Origin: Chloroflexota bacterium
GTDB lineage: Bacteria > Chloroflexota > Anaerolineae > JAAEKA01
Reading direction: 5' to 3'
DNA: 55,733 nt
NCBI GenBank assembly: GCA_029558955.1
Contig: JAKQCW010000143.1
Span: forward strand, 1 to 55,733
Positions 18,397 through 25,707 of this stretch are shown piece after piece; within the stretch, counting starts at the first letter, position 1; each line of letters opens with the position of its first letter. Both the position numbers and the translations under genes were made by a program. The notes under the pieces were generated by a model. The model worked only from the letters and a program-made list of their open reading frames with translations. It did not search any database and was not told the DNA's origin.

Positions 18397-21300
18397 CTAC
18401 GGCAGGTTGATGCGCAAAGCCGGATCGCCCAGCAGGTCAAAGGTGTCCAGCAGATCCAGGTTGCTGCCGCTGCCCCACAGGGCTTGCTTGCCGGCCGCGG
18501 TGGCCAGCCCCAGGACGCGCTGGCCGCCGAAGACTGACTGGTAGAAGCCGCGATGGAGCTGATCATGACCGGTGGCCACGCCGAAGCCAGTGGCAGCCCA
18601 GCCAGCCACCGATCCGCCGCCGGACCGGCCCAGCATCATCACCTCCAGGCCGGTTTGCAGCGGGTCAGCGAAGTTGCCGCTGGCGCAGGCCATGTCCAGC
18701 ACGATGGGCAGGCGACCGCCGTTGTTGAGCAGGGTCACATCGTTGCGTCCCACATCGCGCATGCGCAGGAGCGCTTCGTGGGCCCAGGTGGTGACGCCGG
18801 CATGCCCGATATAGTTGAGAAAGACTGTGCCGGTGTTGACCGCGGTCACAATGGCGGTGGTGGCGGCGGCGGCGGTGCGGTAGCGGTAGGGCTCGCCCCC
18901 GTCGTCGTTGGGATAGGGATCGTAGAAGATGCGGTTGCTGACATACTGCGGGGGAACCAGGGCAATCGTCCCGTTGCTCAGCGCCTCGAAGTTGCCGGCC
19001 GGATCTGGCGTGCCATCGGCCGCGCGGTAGTTGTCGGCCACAAAGGTCAGGGTGCTGCGCCATGCCCCGGTCGGCGGCGCGGTCTCGTAGCTGATAGCCT
19101 TGTTGACCATCAACGTCGCTTCGGCCAGGTTGCGGGCCGGCAGCCGTCCCAGCGCCAGGTCGGGCATGCGATCGCTGCCGCTGATGGCCACGAACTCATT
19201 CTCCACCGCCACCTCACAGGTGAAGGGGTCGGCGCAACCGAAATAGGTCGGCACAAGAATCGGCTGCGACGCCAGACCGGTGCGCATGCGGTAGTCGTAG
19301 TGCGCGCTGCCCAACAGCATCAGATAGGCCGGCGCGGGCCGCTGCCAGTTGGCGTAGGCGTAGGCCGTGAAATCGCGAATCGCACGCGGGTCCATCCGGC
19401 CATTGCTGAACTCGTCGTAGATGTCCTGGATCTCTACCAGGGTCACCGTCAGGCCGCGGGCGCGGCGATGGCTGGCCAGCGCCTCGGCGGCCGGCCAGAG
19501 GCTGCTGTGGCTGACCAGCAGATAGTCGGCCCGGTTGCCCGTGCTGTGCAGGTTCGAGCCAACGTCGCGGCTGAGCGCCGCGATGGGGGGTGTGGCTGCC
19601 AGCCGGGTCAGCGCATAGCGGCGGGGAGTGGCGCTGGCGACGCCGAAACGCACCTGATAGCTGGCGCTGCCGGCCGAACCCGGCGCGCCGGCGATGGGCA
19701 GATAGACCTGGTATTGGCTGGTCGCGCTGGCCGCGGCCGGCGCCGCGCCCTCCGGCGCTGCATCAGGGGCATCCATGGGGGTCGCCTGCCAGCCGGTCAG
19801 ACGTGTAACCGCGGCCGGATTGGTCACGTCGAAGGCCAGCACATCCTGACCGCTGAAGCCCTGCACCTGGAACTCCCGCTGTCCGCCGGCTGCGGCCGCG
19901 AAGAGCGCCTGGTCGTTGACTGTCTGCAAGGCGTGTTGATAGTCGATCTCGACCCAGTCCAGGAGGGAGCCATCGTTTGCCACCCCGGAGATGGCCTCCA
20001 GAGTCAACGTGACGCTGTTCAGGCCGCGCCGCAGCAGGGCGCTGGATACCTGGAACTCGCTTTGGGCCGGGATCAATCCATCCCAGGTCATCACGCCGAT
20101 GGCTTGGCCGTTCAATTCAACGCGCACCCGATGATCGGGGTTGACCGCAGCGACGAAGCTGGAGCCCTGCATACGAACCCGCACCCGCGCGGTGTAGCCG
20201 CTGGTGTTGGCCGTGGGCAGCGTCTGATAGACCGTGTAGGAGGGGGTGAAGAGCGTGCTGAGCTCTTTCCAATACCAGCGGGGATAGGAGGTGGCGATGC
20301 CGTAGCCCGGCAGATCGCCTTTGTAGATGTAGTCCTCCTCCAGGCGGGCGGTGGCCCAGGCCGCGGTGTCGGTCGCCGCGCCGGCCGGCGCCGCGTTGCT
20401 GGGGGCCATGCGCAGACCGGGCGTGTTGCCCACGCTGAGCCAATAGACGTCGGTCTCGCTGTAGATGGTCGGCTGGATGTCGGCGTAGAAGAGCAGCGCC
20501 TCGCCCGGCTCGAACTGAGCGTCGCCGTCGCCCACGAAATGCGCCGCCACCTGCTGTCCGTGGGTCCAGACCTGCAAATAGGCGGGGTTGGCCGCGGCCA
20601 GCGGCGCCAGCCCGGCGCCTTGCAGCTCGGCCAGGGTGATCTTGTACAGCCCGCTGGCGCGCAGGGCGGTCTTGAACCAGGTGCGCGAGGTGTCGCCGGG
20701 GTAGACGCTCTCCGGCGCGTGGCCGCTGCTCAGCGGTTCGCCGCGCCCGGTGCGCCAGGCTTGGGCCTGGTCGAAGTTGAGCAGTTGCGCTTGCAGCAGG
20801 GCGTCGAAGGGGCTGGCTGCCGCGCTGGCGTCGGCCGGGGCATCGCTGGTCGCGCCGTCGAAGGTCGCTTCCACCCGCAACCAGCGATAGACCTTCAGCG
20901 TGCCCTGGGCCGGATTGTACTGCACCGGCTGGATCAACACCCGGGCCACCCGCTGATCGCGCATGAAGGCGGTCTCGTCCAGGGAAACGACGGCCTCAGG
21001 CTGGAACTGATCGTTGGCGTAGGCGGTGCGATCCCAGGTGAACTGCTCCTGAACGCCGGCCACCGCGTCGGCCTCGCCGCTCTGCGGGTCACGTTGCACC
21101 ACCTGTTGGGGAGCGGGATAGAGGGTGTAGCTGCCCGGCAGCGTTTCGACCTGGGCGTCGAGGATGCGCAGTTGGACGCTGCCCTCGGCTGGCATGCCCA
21201 GCAGTACGCCGGTTTGCAGCAGCTCAGGCTGGCCGGCCGCGCCGCCGGCCGTGTATCCGGGCAGGCTCAGCCGCTGAAAAGTCTGGCCATCGACTTGAAC

Positions 21301-21474
21301 TTCCTCCAGCTTCGGCGACGCCACATCCAACTCGAAGATCAGGCCGGTAGGGCTCATCTCCACCAAGCGCGGGGCGGCGTCCTGCGACTCGCCCTCTTGG
21401 CCGGAGACGCTGGCAGGCGCCATCAGCCCCAACACCATGATCACAATCATGCCGATTCTGCTCAACCGATCCAT
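18397..21474 (-). CDS. Secreted peptidase C25 (gingipain-like) with N-terminal propeptide
   Basis: A 1025-residue exported cysteine peptidase. A signal peptide (IGMIVIMVLGLMAPASVSG) precedes a C25 propeptide-like region (about 30-250), with PGYTAGGAAGQPELLQTGVL and YNPAQGTLKVYRWLRVEATFDG. A long beta-rich region (about 270-640) follows, then the catalytic domain (about 650-1020). The latter contains RADYLLVSHSSL, YLMLLGSAHYDYR, His891 in FLNYIGHAGV, Cys930 in VLDMACASGNF and the terminal LLDTFDLLGDPALRINLP. Unlike the neighbour at 14975 it has no lipobox and should be released or held by other means. It is divergent from the RiPP-like cassette promoter at 21682. GAGGTGA upstream supports the start. 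Confidence 0.9.
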   Translation of the reverse strand: MDRLSRIGMIVIMVLGLMAPASVSGQEGESQDAAPRLVEMSPTGLIFELDVASPKLEEVQVDGQTFQRLSLPGYTAGGAAGQPELLQTGVLLGMPAEGSVQLRILDAQVETLPGSYTLYPAPQQVVQRDPQSGEADAVAGVQEQFTWDRTAYANDQFQPEAVVSLDETAFMRDQRVARVLIQPVQYNPAQGTLKVYRWLRVEATFDGATSDAPADASAAASPFDALLQAQLLNFDQAQAWRTGRGEPLSSGHAPESVYPGDTSRTWFKTALRASGLYKITLAELQGAGLAPLAAANPAYLQVWTHGQQVAAHFVGDGDAQFEPGEALLFYADIQPTIYSETDVYWLSVGNTPGLRMAPSNAAPAGAATDTAAWATARLEEDYIYKGDLPGYGIATSYPRWYWKELSTLFTPSYTVYQTLPTANTSGYTARVRVRMQGSSFVAAVNPDHRVRVELNGQAIGVMTWDGLIPAQSEFQVSSALLRRGLNSVTLTLEAISGVANDGSLLDWVEIDYQHALQTVNDQALFAAAAGGQREFQVQGFSGQDVLAFDVTNPAAVTRLTGWQATPMDAPDAAPEGAAPAAASATSQYQVYLPIAGAPGSAGSASYQVRFGVASATPRRYALTRLAATPPIAALSRDVGSNLHSTGNRADYLLVSHSSLWPAAEALASHRRARGLTVTLVEIQDIYDEFSNGRMDPRAIRDFTAYAYANWQRPAPAYLMLLGSAHYDYRMRTGLASQPILVPTYFGCADPFTCEVAVENEFVAISGSDRMPDLALGRLPARNLAEATLMVNKAISYETAPPTGAWRSTLTFVADNYRAADGTPDPAGNFEALSNGTIALVPPQYVSNRIFYDPYPNDDGGEPYRYRTAAAATTAIVTAVNTGTVFLNYIGHAGVTTWAHEALLRMRDVGRNDVTLLNNGGRLPIVLDMACASGNFADPLQTGLEVMMLGRSGGGSVAGWAATGFGVATGHDQLHRGFYQSVFGGQRVLGLATAAGKQALWGSGSNLDLLDTFDLLGDPALRINLP

Positions 21475-21758
21475 TCGTCGTCACCTCATCAGGCGCTTTG
21501 GTCGTCACGGGCTGCGCCGGTGCGGCATGCCGCGTCCGGCGTCTGAGACTGCGTGCGGGATGCGACACGCCAAGGGCCGTCCCCAGAAGTCCAAGGGGAA
21601 CGTTTTTTCAGACGCCCCCCTCCGGTGAATGGTTCCCAGAAAAACCTGGGCTGGAAGTTGACCTTTGGTCGGTCAAATGGCTTGACAAATGGTTAATGGC
21701 TATGCTATAATCTTCCCGTTCTTGTGGTTCGCAGTACGCTTCACGTCCCAACACACCC
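21475..21758. other. Divergent intergenic region
   Basis: This 284-bp spacer lies between the minus-strand C25 gene and the plus-strand PqqD-like gene. It contains the cassette promoter at 21682-21711. I see no gene. The segment at about 21600-21715 is AT-richer than the surrounding genes. Confidence 0.6.
21682..21711 (+). promoter_or_regulatory. Consensus promoter of the RiPP-like cassette
   Basis: Perfect TTGACA (21682-21687) and perfect TATAAT (21706-21711) boxes are separated by 18 nt. This is the strongest promoter match seen in the window. The expected start is near 21718, about 40 nt before the PqqD-like gene. The surrounding sequence is AT-richer than its neighbours. Confidence 0.85.
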
Positions 21759-22043
21759 ATGTCCCGTTTCTCCCTGGATAGTTCGTTTGCCAAAGACAGC
21801 GATCAGATCATCGAGCGCGTGGTCGCCGGAGAGGCCTTGTTGATCAACCTGGCCAACGGCGACTACTACAGTCTTGATGGCGTGGGCACGGTCATTTGGG
21901 AGAACATCGATGGGCGCCGAACCGTCGATGATCTGGCGAACATTGTCACCGAAGAGTACAATGCGGACAAAGATCAGGTGGTGGCCGATGTCCTGCGTCT
22001 TGTCGGGCAACTGACCGATGAAGGGCTTCTCGTTGCACTGTAG
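21759..22043 (+). CDS. PqqD-family RiPP recognition protein
   Basis: This 94-residue protein belongs to the PqqD/RRE family, small winged-helix proteins that bind the leader of a ribosomally made peptide and present it to modifying enzymes. Visible family features are VAGEALLINLANGDYYSLDGVGTVIW, then the DGRRTVDDLANIV helix and the C-terminal ADVLRLVGQLTDEGLL. The length is typical for a stand-alone PqqD. The gene follows a consensus promoter and is 104 nt upstream of a putative precursor peptide whose leader carries the motif such proteins bind in lasso peptide systems. No clear Shine-Dalgarno precedes the ATG. I infer that it is the leader-binding component of a small RiPP-like system. Confidence 0.88.
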   Translation: MSRFSLDSSFAKDSDQIIERVVAGEALLINLANGDYYSLDGVGTVIWENIDGRRTVDDLANIVTEEYNADKDQVVADVLRLVGQLTDEGLLVAL

Positions 22044-22147
22044 ATCGTCTACCCTTTGGCATTGAGCCCGCTGTGTTGCCACAGCGTGTAACCGTCGTCC
22101 TGTGAACAGCGCTCCCAGCGCAATCAACCCAACACGGAGGTATCATT

Positions 22148-22279
22148 GTGAATCAGAGCACGCCCGCCAAGAAGACCTACCAGACCCCGACCCTGACCAA
22201 GCACCAGCGGCTTCAGAAGGTGACGTTGGGTACTGTTAGCCGCCCTGGAAATGGCGACTGGCTGTTGCCAGGCAATTAA
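22148..22279 (+). CDS. Putative RiPP precursor peptide with lasso-type leader (43 aa)
   Basis: A 43-codon gene starts with GTG and is preceded by a perfect GGAGG with 7-nt spacing. Residues 11-26 read YQTPTLTKHQRLQKVT. This fits the lasso leader pattern Y-x2-P-x-L-x3-G-x5-T except that the Gly is Gln20; Thr26 is at the expected penultimate leader position. The predicted core begins at Gly28: GTVSRPGNGDWLLPGN. The only acidic core residue is Asp at core position 10, one beyond the canonical 7-9 ring range, and the peptide ends in Asn rather than Ser. It lies between the PqqD-like gene and an HPr-kinase-like gene. The precursor assignment is strong; the class and any modification are inferred. 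Other possible products are an unringed, phosphorylated or otherwise modified peptide. Confidence 0.8.
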   Translation: MNQSTPAKKTYQTPTLTKHQRLQKVTLGTVSRPGNGDWLLPGN

Positions 22280-22350
22280 TACGACAGTCACAACGCTGTG
22301 GCCTTAAGACCCGGCGCATTTGCGTTGGGCGCTATTCTGTCGGTTTGCGA

Positions 22351-22390
22351 GAAGGAAAGTTGGTCTCCAGCTTTCCTTCGTTGCATTTTT
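22351..22390 (+). terminator. Attenuator-type terminator between precursor and kinase genes
   Basis: GAAGGAAAG (22351-22359) pairs perfectly with CTTTCCTTC (22371-22379), extended by a TGG/CCA inner stem, and is followed by GTTGCATTTTT. It lies 70 nt after the precursor stop and just before the kinase start at 22399. It should let the precursor be made in excess over the kinase. Confidence 0.7.
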
Positions 22391-22398
22391 CCAGCCTG

Positions 22399-23457
22399 AT
22401 GCCCTTTTCGCCGCCAACTGCTGCCCAGTTCTTCGACAGACTGGCGGCATCCTACGAAGCATACACCGCCGCCCATCCCACCCCAGAGGCGATCCTCCAG
22501 ATCGGCCCTTGCCTGGTCAGGGCACGCGCCAGCACCGCAGCCTTGCAGCGTCAATGGCTGCGCCCGCTGGCCTGCCCCCTCCTCGCGCCGCAGGGCCAGG
22601 CGGTGGATTTCGCCATCGATCTGCTGGATCTGGGCGAGCAGCCGCTGCCCGATCTGCCCTGGCCCCCGCAGGCCAGTTCCTCCGAACAAGAAACCAGTGA
22701 ATATCGCGAGGGGCCTTTTCTTTTCACCCGCCATGGCGACGTGATGCTGACCGCGCTGAACCAGGAGGAGGGGCGCACGGTGGGCTTGGTGCATGATCCC
22801 GCCCGCTGGCCGCTGCGCCACTACCGGCAGGCGATCTTCATCACCCTCTACCAGCATCTGCGCCGCCGGGGGCTGCACCTGATCCATGCCTCAGCCATCG
22901 GCAGCCAGGGCCGGGCCGCGCTGATTGCCGGACGGTCGGGCGCAGGCAAGACCACCACCATGCTCACCTCGGTGAGCGCCGGCCTGGATTTTCTGGGAGA
23001 CGACACCACCCTGGTGCAGCGCACGGCCGGCGGCGCGCTGGAGGTCATCACCCTGTTGAGCACCCTGGATGTGACCGATGCCACGGCCGCCTGGTTCCCC
23101 GAGCTGACGCCCCACCTCTCACCCCAGCGCAGCCACACCGCCAAGCGCCAGATCATCCTCTCCGAAGCCTACCCGGAACGCATGGCGGCCAGCGGGCAGG
23201 TGGCTGCCATCCTGGCGCCGGAGATCACCGACCAGGCGCACACCGCTCTGGCGCCGGCCAGCCGGGCCGCGCTGCTCAGCGAGCTGCTCTTTTTCAGCGT
23301 GGACCTGCACGAGGCCGCGCTGGCCCGGGAGCATGTGGAGTTTCTGGCGCAGGCGGTGGAGAGTACCCCGGTCTACCGGCTGCTGCTGGGCAACGACAAA
23401 GAACAGATTCCCCCCGTCATTGCGGATTTGTTGCACAGATCGCCCGAACCCCTCTGA
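22399..23457 (+). CDS. HPr kinase-like ATPase of the RiPP-like cassette
   Basis: This 352-residue protein has a C-terminal HPr-kinase/phosphorylase-like P-loop domain. The LIHASAI strand (about 162-168) is followed by Walker A GRSGAGKT (178-185) and the acidic pair in FLGDDTTLV (201-202), the usual arrangement in HprK-type kinases. The N-terminal roughly 150 residues are not a recognisable HprK N domain. Such HprK-like proteins occur with PqqD proteins in lasso and related RiPP clusters, and some phosphorylate the peptide (PadeK type); here the predicted core ends in Asn, so core Thr2 or Ser4 or a leader residue would be the only targets. The ATG at 22399 lies just after the attenuator; an in-frame start at 22345 would place the hairpin inside the gene. 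No strong ribosome binding site is visible. Confidence 0.8.
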   Translation: MPFSPPTAAQFFDRLAASYEAYTAAHPTPEAILQIGPCLVRARASTAALQRQWLRPLACPLLAPQGQAVDFAIDLLDLGEQPLPDLPWPPQASSSEQETSEYREGPFLFTRHGDVMLTALNQEEGRTVGLVHDPARWPLRHYRQAIFITLYQHLRRRGLHLIHASAIGSQGRAALIAGRSGAGKTTTMLTSVSAGLDFLGDDTTLVQRTAGGALEVITLLSTLDVTDATAAWFPELTPHLSPQRSHTAKRQIILSEAYPERMAASGQVAAILAPEITDQAHTALAPASRAALLSELLFFSVDLHEAALAREHVEFLAQAVESTPVYRLLLGNDKEQIPPVIADLLHRSPEPL

Positions 23458-23474
23458 GGTGCGGCGACAGGGGA

Positions 23475-25151
23475 TCAGGGGGCCCGCGGCAGCAGGAGCT
23501 GAACCCGGCTGCTGACCTCGGCCAGCTCGGCCTCGGCCCTGGACAGCAGCTCTGGCTGCCCGGCCAGATGTTGACCCCGCGCCGCCAGATCCAGCCCGTC
23601 GCGCAGCAGTTGATAGGGGATGCGGGTCAGGGCGAAGAACTCCAGCTTGAGCTGCGCCAGACGACGCGGGTCGAGGGAGAGGGCGGCCGGGACCTGTTCC
23701 TGCTGCAGACTGATCTCCAGCGCCGGCAGGCCATCCAGCAGCCTGAAGGCCAGCTCATACCAGCGATCGCCCAGCCGGCTCCGGAACTCGTCCAGCAGTT
23801 GAAAAACCTCTGTGACCTGGGGATCGATGAACTCATAGGGCAGGACCTGGTGGATGTTGCCGCTCAAGCCCCGCTCCAGTTCCATCTGGCTGCGCGCCGG
23901 CGTGCCAGGCATCAACAGCAAACAAGTGAAAACCAGCGGCGGGAAATAGCCAAACAGCCCCTGTTGCTCGATGAAGTGCAGGTTGGCCTGCAGGTCCTCC
24001 AACAGGCTGCCCGGCTCGAACATGATGAACTCCACCTGGGCGGCGACGTCGTTGTTGTGCAGGATCTCCAGCGCCCGGCGGTTGATCTCTACCCCCGTCT
24101 GCTTGACCATGCGCACCAGCGAGGCGTCGCTGCCGCTTTCGATGCCGACGCTGACATAGCGCAGCCCGGCCTGGCGCAGGGCGGGGAAATAGCGTTCTCC
24201 CTTGACCACCTGGTCGGGGCGGGTCAAAAAGGCAAAGGAGAAGTCCCGGCCGGTGGCGGCGTACTGCTGCACGATGGCCAGGGCGCGCTTGGGCTGCACG
24301 AAGAAGTTGTCGTCCTGAAACTCGAAGTGGCTGGCGCCGTCGCGCTCGGCCAGCTCGATCATCTCGGCCACCACGTTGTCCACGCTGCGGCCGCGCCAGG
24401 CCATGCCGCCCGCGTCGCCGTAGAAGGCGATGATGGCGCAGAAATTGCAGTGGAAGGGACAGCCGCGGCTGGAGATCATGGAGGCCTTGAGGCGCATCTT
24501 GCCAGCCACCGTGTCGGCATAGGGGGCATAGGCCTGCAGCGGCGGCAGGAGATCGCGCGCCGGGAAGGGCAGCGCGTCCAGGGCGGTGTTGTTGGGCCGG
24601 CTGGGATTGACGACGATCTCCGCGCCCTGGCGCCACGTGACGCCCAAAATGTGGCCCCAGTCGATGCTGGCGACGCCTTGGCGGCCGAGATCGGCCGGGC
24701 CAGCCGCAGCCTCTTGCCAGTGCTGCATCAGCTCGACGATGGTCTGCTCCCCCTCGCCGCGCACGCAGAGATCGATGGCCGGGAAATCCTCCAGAATCTC
24801 GCGGTCGGCAAAGGTCGGGTGATAGCCGCCCACGATCACCAACGTCTCAGGGTCTGCGCGCTTGATGCGTTCGGCCAGCTCGGCGACGGTGGCCGTCACC
24901 TGCGAGACCATGGAGATGCCCACCACCGGCCGGCCGCCGGCCTGCCTGACGCCGGCCACGAAGCGGTTCAGTTGCTGCGTCAGCGGCTCCAGCGGCGTCG
25001 GGCCGCCCAGGTTGGCGTCCAGCAGTTGGCTGGCGATGCCGGCCGCCCGCAGCGCCGCCGCCAGATAGGCAATGCCCAGCGGCTGGGCGCCGCGAAACTC
25101 GCGCGTTTGATAGTCAGGTGGGCTGATCAGCAGCAGTTCAGGAGGAGTCAT
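23475..25151 (-). CDS. B12-binding-type radical SAM protein
   Basis: The 558-residue product has an N-terminal cobalamin-binding-like Rossmann domain (about 5-145, PLGIAYLAAALRAAG, VIVGGYHPTF). This is followed by a radical SAM barrel with the [4Fe-4S] motif SRGCPFHCNFC (Cys231, Cys235, Cys238) and the GIESGSD segment. The cobalamin DxHxxG motif is not obvious; LLDANLGG occupies that region. The C-terminal roughly 170 residues contain a helical extension of the kind found in this superfamily. Its start overlaps the stop of the FN3-like gene by 4 nt (ATGA), so it belongs to the minus-strand surface operon. It converges on the RiPP-like kinase with only 17 nt between the stop codons. The substrate is unknown; both glycan or lipid modification and peptide modification are possible. 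Confidence 0.85.
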   Translation of the reverse strand: MTPPELLLISPPDYQTREFRGAQPLGIAYLAAALRAAGIASQLLDANLGGPTPLEPLTQQLNRFVAGVRQAGGRPVVGISMVSQVTATVAELAERIKRADPETLVIVGGYHPTFADREILEDFPAIDLCVRGEGEQTIVELMQHWQEAAAGPADLGRQGVASIDWGHILGVTWRQGAEIVVNPSRPNNTALDALPFPARDLLPPLQAYAPYADTVAGKMRLKASMISSRGCPFHCNFCAIIAFYGDAGGMAWRGRSVDNVVAEMIELAERDGASHFEFQDDNFFVQPKRALAIVQQYAATGRDFSFAFLTRPDQVVKGERYFPALRQAGLRYVSVGIESGSDASLVRMVKQTGVEINRRALEILHNNDVAAQVEFIMFEPGSLLEDLQANLHFIEQQGLFGYFPPLVFTCLLLMPGTPARSQMELERGLSGNIHQVLPYEFIDPQVTEVFQLLDEFRSRLGDRWYELAFRLLDGLPALEISLQQEQVPAALSLDPRRLAQLKLEFFALTRIPYQLLRDGLDLAARGQHLAGQPELLSRAEAELAEVSSRVQLLLPRAP

Positions 25152-25663
25152 GGCAGATCACCCGATGGCGCGCCGGTTGGGCGCCGGCGGCGACCGGTCA
25201 ACACCATGCCGGCGCTGAGGCTCAGAAGCAGCCCCAGCCCGCTGGCGCACTGCAAGCCGGAGAGCGGACCGGCCCGCTGGGCTGTGGCGGTGGTGCGCTC
25301 CAGGCGGGTGGCCTGGCCGCTCAGCTCGACCTCTTCCAGCTCGTACCAGTAGGTGACGCCCGCGATGACCTGGGTGTCGGTGAAGACGTAGCTGCCGCCG
25401 CGCAGCGGATCGGGCGAGCCGGGGATCAGACGGGAGTTGATCTGTTCCCAGGGGCCCTCCTCGGCCAGGGCGCGGTAGACGTTGAAGCCTGCGGTGTTGA
25501 CCTCGGTCTCGGTGGACCAGCGGATGATGATCGGATCGCCGGTCGGTTGGTCAGGCTGCTGCGGCGCGCGCGAGCTGGCCGCGGCCGGGCTGCCGACTGC
25601 CAGGGCCAGCCCGGCCAGCAGCGCCACGCCTGTCAGCCATGCCAGGAAAAATCGTCTGCGCAC
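25148..25663 (-). CDS. Small secreted FN3-like protein with C-terminal anchor tail
   Basis: The 171-residue protein starts with a signal peptide (FFLAWLTGVALLAGLALAVGSPAAA). An FN3-like domain follows, with IIIRWSTETEVNTAGFNVYRA and VTYWYELEEVEL. The C-terminal tail has a Gly/Ser-rich hydrophobic helix containing Cys (LSGLQCASGLGLLLSLSAGMVL) followed by RRRR. The domain and tail parallel those of the protein at 17215-18270, which lies between two C25 peptidases. The start is GTG with GAGGAG 11 nt upstream. It overlaps the radical SAM gene by 4 nt and follows the DUF4012 gene after 44 nt. It is probably a surface-exposed structural or substrate protein; no catalytic motif is seen. Confidence 0.75.
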   Translation of the reverse strand: MRRRFFLAWLTGVALLAGLALAVGSPAAASSRAPQQPDQPTGDPIIIRWSTETEVNTAGFNVYRALAEEGPWEQINSRLIPGSPDPLRGGSYVFTDTQVIAGVTYWYELEEVELSGQATRLERTTATAQRAGPLSGLQCASGLGLLLSLSAGMVLTGRRRRPTGAPSGDLP

Positions 25664-25707
25664 GATGCTTGATTCTCCTCGTAACTGTTCGTCCAGACTC
25701 TGGGTCG

